DNA of 64,000 bases, taken from IMG/VR virus record IMGVR_UViG_3300027752_001458, positions 45,676 through 109,675 of that record, one strand, 5' to 3'. The position numbers and the translations under genes are program-made. The notes beneath the pieces were generated by a model that ran no database searches, was not told the origin of the DNA, and worked only from the letters and a program-made list of their open reading frames with translations. Positions 17,739-25,800 of this stretch are shown one piece after another (the first letter of the stretch is position 1; the number at the start of each line of letters is the position of its first letter). Source of the DNA: a virus.

Positions 17739-17941
17739 TGAAATTAACAGAATTTTATAATCCGGAAGCAGATAGATCAGCAACAAGAGACTTTGACGAT
17801 ACTCGTAAAACTAAACTTACTTTACTATCTCTTAATAAATTAAGAAAGTACAGAGAGTTAAAGAAGAAAGAGAATATCGAACAGGCAGAGTTTGCATCTA
17901 TTATGTATTCCAAAGCACAAGAATCAGACGCGGCCCTATAA
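17738..17941 (+). CDS. Small basic protein in the head operon (possible gp67-like prohead core)
   Basis: 67 residues starting one base into the gp20 stop (TAATG). Helical and charged (TKLTLLSLNKLRKYRELKKK, then NIEQAEFASIMYSKAQ). In T4 the small core protein gp67 follows gp20, and this gene has the same place and size class, but gp67 is strongly acidic and I see no shared motif. The position supports a prohead or core role; the name is not secure. Confidence 0.6.
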   Translation: MKLTEFYNPEADRSATRDFDDTRKTKLTLLSLNKLRKYRELKKKENIEQAEFASIMYSKAQESDAAL

Positions 17942-18805
17942 ATGAAATTAGCTGTTGTAGGCTGTAGCTGGTCTAGCCGAGATGTAGATTATCCTGATGT
18001 GGAATTTGGCAAGTTAGTAGCAGACTATTACGATGCTGAATACATTAACATGGGAAAGCCTGCATGTAGTAACCCAGGTATAGCACTCCAAATAGATTAC
18101 ATCCTCGATGGTCACATGGGCCCACTACCTGACTTAGTATTGATCAATGCTACCACAGTAACCAGAACAGAACTTAAACTAAACAGTAAACGCAGATTTG
18201 ATCCTAAAGCAAGTTGGGATAATGTGCAGTTCAACATGATGTTTGGAGAGAAGCTTAGAGACATACATGCACCTGGGTACGGCAAAGGATACGATCCTAG
18301 TATTGTAATAGACAGTTTCTCTACTATATTTGGTGAGGACATGCAGAAGTCGTTCGGCGAAGCATACTTCCATCCTAGATACGAAGATGCATTTACACCA
18401 AAGTCATATGAAGCAATGAAAAAATGGTTTTTATACTTCTTTGACGCTGACTTAGAAAGATATAAACAGCAAATGATACTGCTTGGTTCCTGCTTAAAAC
18501 TAAAAAAGAAAGGTGTTAAATTTATCTTTTGTCCTAATACATTTGACTGGGCCGAAGACTTATACTTACAAAAAGACAAGCCTAGTACTGAAAATCCAGA
18601 GAAATCAGTGACATGGGAAGTGCTAGAAAATAGCGAACTACTATGGTCAGGCATTGCAGAATCTTTATGGTTAGAAAATGAAATTTACGGCAGTTATGAA
18701 AAGAGTCCAGGCAGTTATATGGACAATCACTTGCCAGTAGAATGCCATATGGACTTTGCTTACAAAGTTATATCACATGTAAATCAGCATGGATTGGCTA
18801 AATAA
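17942..18805 (+). CDS. SGNH/GDSL-hydrolase-like protein inserted in head operon
   Basis: 287 residues, start adjacent to the previous stop (TAAATG). The N-terminal VVGCSWSS (residues 4-11) resembles block I of SGNH hydrolases (GDSxS, here GCSWS). LVLINATTVTR (~60-70) fits the block III Asn region, and DNHLPVECHMDFA (~263-275) the C-terminal D-x-x-H block. The fold class would be an esterase, acyltransferase or glycan deacetylase, but the catalytic Ser is uncertain and the substrate unknown. T4 has no such gene between gp20 and the core genes, so it is an accessory insertion in a conserved operon. Confidence 0.5.
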   Translation: MKLAVVGCSWSSRDVDYPDVEFGKLVADYYDAEYINMGKPACSNPGIALQIDYILDGHMGPLPDLVLINATTVTRTELKLNSKRRFDPKASWDNVQFNMMFGEKLRDIHAPGYGKGYDPSIVIDSFSTIFGEDMQKSFGEAYFHPRYEDAFTPKSYEAMKKWFLYFFDADLERYKQQMILLGSCLKLKKKGVKFIFCPNTFDWAEDLYLQKDKPSTENPEKSVTWEVLENSELLWSGIAESLWLENEIYGSYEKSPGSYMDNHLPVECHMDFAYKVISHVNQHGLAK

Positions 18806-18982
18806 ACGTATATACAAAAACATCAGATACTCACATCAAACGCAAAAATGGTTCAAAAAAGCCTGCTTTGCAAACAAAAACACATCTTTTAATAAGTAAA
18901 CATACATTATATTGTGTATAGTCGTTTGACTGTCTATGCATAATCATTTAAATGAAAACTTTTTTATTATTAGGAGCTCATA

Positions 18983-19756
18983 ATGTCAGAACGCAGTAAA
19001 TTAGAACAGGTCTTAGAATTCCTACTTGCGGAAGATAACGAGCGTGCCGAAGAGCTACTTCACGAATATGTCGTTGAAACTGCTCGTCAAGAGTACGAAC
19101 GTATATTGGACGAAGATGAAGTAGAAGCTAAAGACGAAGACGAAGCTGATTTAGACGAATCAGAAGAAACTGAAGAAGAAGCAGTCGAAGAAACTATTGA
19201 TCAAGCTGATCCTGAAAACGATTTTATTACAGATGTTGAAGAAACAGATGACGAAATTGAATCAGACGAAGTTGGTGAAATGGAATTAGACGGAGAAGGT
19301 GAAGAGGGCGAAGGAGAAGAGGAAGAGTTAGAAGACAAAGTCGACGAACTTGAATCAGAACTAGAAGACCTAAGAGCTGAATTTGAAAAATTACTTTCAG
19401 GTGACGACTCAGGTGACGAAGAAATTGAAGGCGACATGGAACCAGAAATGGGAATGGAACCAGAAATGGAAGAAGAATCCGTTGAATACGATTTAGACGA
19501 AGAAGTAGCAGAAGACGATGACGAAGTTGTCGAAGAAGCAACTAAACTTCAAGACGCAGTAGCGGCACCAAAAGGTGGCGATGCAGGCGAAGGTGAATCA
19601 CCATTCAGCAAACAGCCAAAAAGCACAACAGTAAGCGGACCAAACGGTGGCGGAAGCCCAGTTAAGTCTACAGACGGTGGCGAAGGTAACAAAGGCGAAG
19701 GCGCTAAAGTTAACCCAACTACTGACAACATTAAAGTTGAGCCTAAAACGGCGTAA
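18983..19756 (+). CDS. Acidic prohead core protein (gp68-like)
   Basis: 257 residues. The first 45 (EQVLEFLLAEDNERAEELLH, then EYVVETARQEYERIL) resemble the N-terminal helical part of prohead core proteins gp67/gp68 of T4-like phages. The middle (50-190) is extremely Glu/Asp-rich and includes a coiled coil (LEDKVDELESELEDLRAEFE). The tail is Gly/Lys-rich and flexible. Prohead core proteins fill the capsid interior and are cut by gp21 during maturation. It sits directly before the gp21 protease, matching T4 order. The ribosome site TTAGGAGC precedes the ATG. Confidence 0.7.
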   Translation: MSERSKLEQVLEFLLAEDNERAEELLHEYVVETARQEYERILDEDEVEAKDEDEADLDESEETEEEAVEETIDQADPENDFITDVEETDDEIESDEVGEMELDGEGEEGEGEEEELEDKVDELESELEDLRAEFEKLLSGDDSGDEEIEGDMEPEMGMEPEMEEESVEYDLDEEVAEDDDEVVEEATKLQDAVAAPKGGDAGEGESPFSKQPKSTTVSGPNGGGSPVKSTDGGEGNKGEGAKVNPTTDNIKVEPKTA

Positions 19757-19784
19757 TGTTTATTAATATTAGGAGTTTTTAACA

Positions 19785-20414
19785 GTGCGTAAACTATACG
19801 AATATATGAGTTCAGAACAAAGTAAGATTCAATTACTTGAATCAAACGATGGTAAGGACTTATTCATGCAAGGACTATTCATCCAGGGTGACGTAAAAAA
19901 TCAAAATGGAAGAGTATATCCGAAGGATGAGATTCAACGTGCTGTTGAGAACGTAACTAGTAGATTAAGTACAGGCGAAACTGTAATGGGCGAGTTAGAT
20001 CACCCAGAAGAGTTACAAATAAACCTAGACCGAGTAAGTCATATCATTACAGAAATGCAATGTGATGGCTCTAATGGTTTAGGTAAACTTAAAATAATAG
20101 ATACACCAATGGGGAATATTGCAAGAGCGTTATTAAAAGCAGGAGCAAAGTTAGGTGTGTCAAGCAGAGGGAGTGGTAATGTTAATGAAAGCGGTAAAGT
20201 TTCCGATTTTGATATCATTACTGTAGATATAGTTGCCCAACCAAGTGCCCCAGATGCGTATCCAAAGACCATTTATGAGTCTTTGTTTAACATGAAAGGT
20301 GGTAGTATGATACATACTATTGCAGAAGACTATACACATAACAAAAACCAAGATGTTGAAATGCATCTAAGTAAACAAATCGTTAATTTTATTAACGAAT
20401 TAAAATTGAGGTAG
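19785..20414 (+). CDS. 21: Prohead core protease gp21
   Basis: 209 residues, GTG start with AGGAG 8 nt upstream. A serine protease of the T4 gp21/herpes-assemblin fold that cleaves capsid and core proteins during head maturation. Visible motifs: LFIQGDVKNQNGRVYPKDEI (~31-48), GELDHPEE with catalytic His73, and LGVSSRGSG with the catalytic Ser at 126/127. Length is close to T4 gp21 (212). It stands between the core protein and the scaffold gp22 as in T4. Confidence 0.94.
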   Translation: MRKLYEYMSSEQSKIQLLESNDGKDLFMQGLFIQGDVKNQNGRVYPKDEIQRAVENVTSRLSTGETVMGELDHPEELQINLDRVSHIITEMQCDGSNGLGKLKIIDTPMGNIARALLKAGAKLGVSSRGSGNVNESGKVSDFDIITVDIVAQPSAPDAYPKTIYESLFNMKGGSMIHTIAEDYTHNKNQDVEMHLSKQIVNFINELKLR

Positions 20415-20423
20415 GAGACTACT

Positions 20424-21533
20424 ATGGCAGTAAACTTTAAAGACCTTATCGAGTCTAGCGATATGAACGAAGAAGTTCGTACAAGTATCGTTGAGGCCTG
20501 GGAAAGTCGTCTTGCCGAAGCCCGTGAGGAACTAACAGCAGAATTAAGAGAAGAGTTTGCTCAAAGATATGAGCATGACAAAGGCTTAATTGTTGAAGCA
20601 GTTGATGGATTTATCAAAGAAAGAGTTGAAGCAGAAATGCTTGAGCTTGCTGAAGATAAGCAAACAGTTGCTAAAGAAATAGTTACTTACAAAAAGGCTG
20701 TTAGCGAACATGCTGTTAAATTAGAGAAGTTTATCGCTGAGCAACTTGCAAAAGAAGTTAAAGAGTTAAGAACAGATAGAACTAACGTTCAATCACATGT
20801 TACTAAACTTGATGATTTTGTAGTTGAGCAGTTAAGCAGTGAACTCAAAGAGTTCCATGCGGATAAGCAGGCTTTAGTTGAACAGAAAGTGAAAATGGTT
20901 AGAGAAGGCAAAAAACAACTTGCTGAATCCAAAGCAGATTTCATTAAACGTGCCGCTGACAAGGTGGAAACTGTTGTCAACAAGATTGTAAAAGAGAATG
21001 TTGGAACGTTTAGAGATGATATCACAGCCGCAAGAGAGAACGATTTCGGTCGTAGAATATTCGAATCATTTGCAAATGAGTATAGATCAAGTTACTTGAA
21101 CGAAAACTCAGCAGTAAAAGATTTGCAGAAGGAAATCGCTGAAGTGAAAAACCAGTTAGCAGAAAGTAAAACAGAAGTTAAAGCGAAAGCTAAGACATCT
21201 GCTATTACAGAAAGCAAACTAAGAGTATCAGAAGACAGATATGCTCGTAAGGAGCAACTGGATGAGTTACTCAGACCTTTAGCTAAAGGAAAGAAAGAGA
21301 TAATGGTGGACCTTCTTGAAAGTGTAAAAACTGAGAATTTAGAGAAGCAGTTTAATAAGTATCTTCCTAGTGTTTTAGACGGCGAAAGCACACTTAAAGA
21401 AGATCGTAAACCATTAACAGAATCAGTGAGACAAGAACACACTGGTAATAAAAGCGTACAGCCTTCAACTGAAGATGTACAGGGCGTAGTCGAAATTGAC
21501 GAAATCCGTAAATTAGCCGGACTTTCAAATTAG
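20424..21533 (+). CDS. 22: Prohead scaffold protein gp22
   Basis: 369 residues, almost wholly alpha-helical and charged, as expected for the internal scaffold. The N terminus NFKDLIESSDMNEEVRTSIV and the repeated VKLEKFIAEQLAKEVKELRT / KLDDFVVEQLSSELKEFHAD segments match the T4-type scaffold pattern. It ends with EIDEIRKLAGLSN, a short C-terminal helix of the kind that contacts the shell. Lies 9 nt after gp21 and 10 nt before gp23; GGAG precedes the start. T4 gp22 is 269 aa, so this version is longer. Confidence 0.92.
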   Translation: MAVNFKDLIESSDMNEEVRTSIVEAWESRLAEAREELTAELREEFAQRYEHDKGLIVEAVDGFIKERVEAEMLELAEDKQTVAKEIVTYKKAVSEHAVKLEKFIAEQLAKEVKELRTDRTNVQSHVTKLDDFVVEQLSSELKEFHADKQALVEQKVKMVREGKKQLAESKADFIKRAADKVETVVNKIVKENVGTFRDDITAARENDFGRRIFESFANEYRSSYLNENSAVKDLQKEIAEVKNQLAESKTEVKAKAKTSAITESKLRVSEDRYARKEQLDELLRPLAKGKKEIMVDLLESVKTENLEKQFNKYLPSVLDGESTLKEDRKPLTESVRQEHTGNKSVQPSTEDVQGVVEIDEIRKLAGLSN

Positions 21534-21543
21534 GAGATAAGAA

Positions 21544-22689
21544 ATGGCAGAATTATTTGAGAGCAATTGGTCAGCAACTAAGGATGCACTACTTGAGGGT
21601 TTAAGTGGTTCACGAAAAAGTTCATTGGATGTGGTCCTTGAAAACACTAAGAGACATCTTCAGGAATCAGCTTCAGGTGGAGCGACACAGGCTGGCAATA
21701 TTGCTACATTAAACAAGGTTATGTTACCTTTAATCAGAAGGGTTATGCCTTCCGTGATTGCAAACGAACTAGTAGGCGTACAGCCTATGACTGGCCCAGT
21801 AGGGCAGATTCACACATTAAGAGTGAGATATGCAGACAACACTTCGGGTACTAACCCAGGTGATGAAGCATTAAGCCCATTCAAGATTGCAAATCAATAT
21901 TCAGGCAACCCAGACGCTACTGCAAGTAGTGAAGGAACTGCTGGTAATAAGATGAGCATCCAAATCTTGAAGCAAACTGTTGAAGCTAAAACTAGACGTT
22001 TAAGTGCAAGATGGACTTTTGAGTCAGCTCAAGATGCCGAAGCTATGCACGGTTTAGATGTTGAAGCAGAAATCATGCAGGCACTAGCACAAGAAATCGT
22101 AGTTGAAATCGACCAAGAAATTATCGGTTCACTAAGAACTCTAGCTGGAACAGGTACTGCGTTAAACTTTAACGGTATTAGCACTGACTACAAACCAACT
22201 TACGTTGGTGACAGACATGCTCTATTAGCTGTTGAAATTAACAGAGCGGCAAACAGAATTGCGGCAAGAACAAGACGTGGCGCTGGTAACTACATCGTAG
22301 TTAGTCCAGAAGCGTTGACTATTTTACAGTCAGCATCTACTTCTACTTTTGCTAGAACAACAGAAGGTTCATTCGATGCACCTACTAACACTAAACTTGC
22401 TGGTACTTTAAACGGTTCCATCAAAGTGTTTGTTGATTCTTATGCGGCAGACGGTACTAAGGTACTAGTAGGATATAAAGGTTCATCAGAAACTGATGCT
22501 CCTGCGTTCTATTGTCCTTACATCCCATTAATGAGCACAGGTCCAGTTATGGATCCGAGCACATTTGAACCAGTAGTTTCGTTCATGACTAGATATGGTT
22601 ATATTGAACTTACTAACACTGCTTCATCTTTGGGTAACGCGGCAGATTACGTTGACGCAATTACATTGTCAAACGTAGCATTCCAGTAA
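21544..22689 (+). CDS. 23: Major capsid protein gp23
   Basis: 381 residues with HK97-fold gp23 hallmarks: LNKVMLPLIRRVMPSVIANE (~58-77), VGVQPMTGPVGQIHTLRVRY (~79-98), EAKTRRLSARWTFESAQDAE (~146), LAQEIVVEIDQEIIGSLRT and RRGAGNYIVVSPEAL. T4 gp23 is 521 aa and cyanophage versions are roughly 450-470. This one is compact, so the gp23 insertion domain is probably reduced or absent. The N terminus has the gp23-like propeptide region cut by gp21. It ends the head operon before a strong terminator. Confidence 0.95.
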   Translation: MAELFESNWSATKDALLEGLSGSRKSSLDVVLENTKRHLQESASGGATQAGNIATLNKVMLPLIRRVMPSVIANELVGVQPMTGPVGQIHTLRVRYADNTSGTNPGDEALSPFKIANQYSGNPDATASSEGTAGNKMSIQILKQTVEAKTRRLSARWTFESAQDAEAMHGLDVEAEIMQALAQEIVVEIDQEIIGSLRTLAGTGTALNFNGISTDYKPTYVGDRHALLAVEINRAANRIAARTRRGAGNYIVVSPEALTILQSASTSTFARTTEGSFDAPTNTKLAGTLNGSIKVFVDSYAADGTKVLVGYKGSSETDAPAFYCPYIPLMSTGPVMDPSTFEPVVSFMTRYGYIELTNTASSLGNAADYVDAITLSNVAFQ

Positions 22690-22712
22690 GTCTTACTTAA
22701 CGGAATAAAATT

Positions 22713-22744
22713 AAAAGCACTTCCTTCGGGAGGTGCTTTTTTTT
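22713..22744 (+). terminator. Rho-independent terminator after gp23
   Basis: A 12-bp stem (AAAAGCACTTCC with GGAGGTGCTTTT, one G-U pair) closed by a TTCG tetraloop and followed by a T run. It lies 23 nt after the gp23 stop. Confidence 0.93.
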
Positions 22745-22761
22745 GAGTTTTTGTTCAAAAA

Positions 22762-22769
22762 GATAAATA
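22762..22769 (+). promoter_or_regulatory. Late promoter motif for first fibre gene
   Basis: GATAAATA followed by C, 32 nt before the ATG at 22802, directly after the gp23 terminator. Confidence 0.7.
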
Positions 22770-22801
22770 CAACATATAAAGTTGAACTTTAGGCGAGCTA
22801 T

Positions 22802-25800
22802 ATGACAAACAAAACTAATTTTAATCCAGACGGCAATCTATTTGTAAAAGGCGGTATAACTGCCGAAGGAACAGTAGTTGCTTCCGGAACTGGAATATCC
22901 AGTATTGCAGGAGAACTTGTAGTTCTCGGCACAGGTAACACTACAATCGCAGGCGACCTTGTTGTTGCAGGCAAGATGGAAGTTACCGGAGACATAGTAT
23001 TTAAAAGCGATACACAAACTGTTAACGAAGCAGACGGTTACGTTATTAACAGTGACAGTGATGTTGCCACAGCATACTTACAAATCAATTCAGATGTAAG
23101 CAACATAAGATTATCATACAGCACAAATAGTGCTACAATTGGTTATGCAGGCATAACAGAACATGTAAACGTCAACGCCACTTCGTTCCATGTGTCAAAC
23201 AACATATCAGCTGGTGGTAACTTATCAGCTGATGGACAATTAGCAGTTACTGGTAACACTACTTTAAGTAACTTAACAGTTAACAGTGGATTAACAGTAA
23301 CAGGCGAAACAGGCTTTGCTGAATCCATTACTCTGCCAAATGACAAGTCAGTAATTTTTACAGGCGGCTCGACCCTTACTTCAACTAGATGGTCAGGTAC
23401 AGCCAATATAGCAGATAAGTTAACTACCCCAAGAACAATTACAACCCAATTGACAGGTGATGTTGTTGGTACAGGTTCAATAGCATTTGACGGACAAACT
23501 GATGTTACAATAGCCATTGCTACTACTGGGTACAGAGACGATTCAGTGATACTTGGCACAGATACAACGGGTAACTATGTTGCCACAATAGCAGATTCAG
23601 GTAACGGTAGATTAGTAGTAACAAACAGTGGTAGCGAAGATGCCGCAGTTATTTTAGAATTAGGCGACACAGCCGTTACTCCTAAAACATACGGACAAGC
23701 AGATTCTATACCACAAGTAACAGTCGACCAGCAAGGTAGATTAACTAACGCATCTAATGTGTCAATACAGATAGCAACAAGTCAGGTTACAGACTTAGAC
23801 TTAGCTATCCAGAGCAATGTTAGTGCAGGTACAGGACTCACGTACACGTCAGCTACAGGTGTTTTCAACATCACTGATACTATTACAGGTGCAAGTTTTG
23901 GTAGTGCTACAGCAGTACCTACGTTCACTGTAAATGACCAAGGACAACTAACAGCGGCGGCAGATCAAAACATAGCAATACCTCATACGCAAGTTACAGA
24001 CTTTGACACAGAAGTTAGAGCATTAGTAAGCCATGTAGATGCAGGTGGCGATGGTAGTTTAGCATATGATAGTTCAACTGGTGTAATTACTTATACAGGT
24101 CCAAGTGCCGCAGAAGCAAGAGCACATATTAGTGTTACAGATGCTGGTGGAGACGGAAGTGCGGCTTATAATAGTTCAACTGGTGTAATTACTTACACAG
24201 GTCCAAGTGCTACAGAAGTTAGAGCCCACTCGTCAGGTGGTGACGGTATTGATTATGCTTCAGGTGTAATTGATGTAGATGCTACAGTTGTAAGAACAAA
24301 CACCGCAGGTGTACAAACAATTTCTAAAGATACAACATTTACTGGCACAGTTGACTTAACAGGTTCAACAGTAACAGCATTAACTCAAGCAAACAGCGAT
24401 ACAACAACTAAAGTTGCAACAACACAATATGTTGAAAACAGAATTGCAACAGTGTTAGGTGATGCTCCAGCGGCATTAGATACTTTAGGCGAAATTGCAA
24501 ACGCATTAATAGATGATAACAACATTGGTAACGTACTAACAGCAAGTATATCTAACACAGATTCAAATGCTATAGTTAAGCAAGGTACAATGGCAATGAT
24601 AGGTGACCTAGACTTAGGCACAAATAAAATTGTAAGTGTTGGAGATCCTACAGCGGCACAAGACGGAGCCACAAAGAATTATGTCGACACAGCAAACTCT
24701 GAAATGCTTAGTTATGTTAACACAGCAAACTCTGAAATGCTTAGTTATGTTGACACAGCAAATACTAATATGCAAAGTTATGTTGACACAGCAAATACTA
24801 ATTTGCAAAGTTATGCAGATGATGGAAAAGTAGCCAAGACGTTTAATATTGGCGCTTCATACTCATTTAACTTGTCTACTAAACTTGCTAACGGACTAAT
24901 TGTTTCTGCGGAATCGGCATCATTGGCAAGTCCAGCAACAGCGAACAACACAGTAGCATTTAGTAATCTAGATGATACACAAAATCTATTCATTAACACT
25001 GTAAAGTTTGACCATTCATATGCAGTACTGCATGAAGGCGAACAAACTGTTAGCGGAAAAGTAAGCACACTAGTAGGCGATGGAACAACAACTACTATTG
25101 TAACACCTACAGCTCACAGAGCTACAACAGGCGAAGCATACGCCATTTATAATACTAGTGATGTGGCAACGCACGGCATATTTATTGCAACAGTTATTAA
25201 CGCAACAACGTTCACAGTACCTAGCAGTTTTAATGGTTCAGCAACTGGTTCAGCAAGTTTACCTGGGTTTGTAGATTCAAACGCAACAGCAGATAATCAG
25301 ACCAGAAATGGTAACTTGTTTATACACGGTGACGTAGTATTTTCTAGAGGAATCGATGCAGGTGAAACGGAAGGCAGAAAACAAGGTACAGGTAAGATAA
25401 CTTCGGCTGGCGATATAGTGCATGCCAAATCCGCAAACGCAACATATGCCGCGGCACAGAGTTTTATATCAAATGTGCCACAGTATCATTACAAAAGCAC
25501 AATCGGTGCATTAACAGGTGCCACGTCGGTGTCAGCAATGGCATTCACAGGGTCGAATATATTTGTAGTAACAGGTGCCGCTGACACCACCGATACTTAC
25601 TTGGGTGCAGAAGCAACAGGTAACATTAATGCAGTAGCAGGATATGCCAGCACAGAAATTGGTGTAGCAAGAGCTCACTATCAGAACTGGGGCAAAACAA
25701 CAGCATTCGTCGGCGACTTTGCTAATGTAACAAACTTTACAAATGTTTACGACAAGTCCACAGAATCAGACCAAGCAAATAATTCAGGTGACGGTAGTAC

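Noticed and set aside
18806-18982. Possible sigma70 promoter (TTGACT near 18926) in the spacer before the core protein
   Set aside because: No acceptable -10 at 16-18 nt; the spacer otherwise shows nothing clear.
24680-24830. CRISPR-like tandem repeats
   Set aside because: 36-nt units are contiguous with no spacers and are in frame in the fibre gene.
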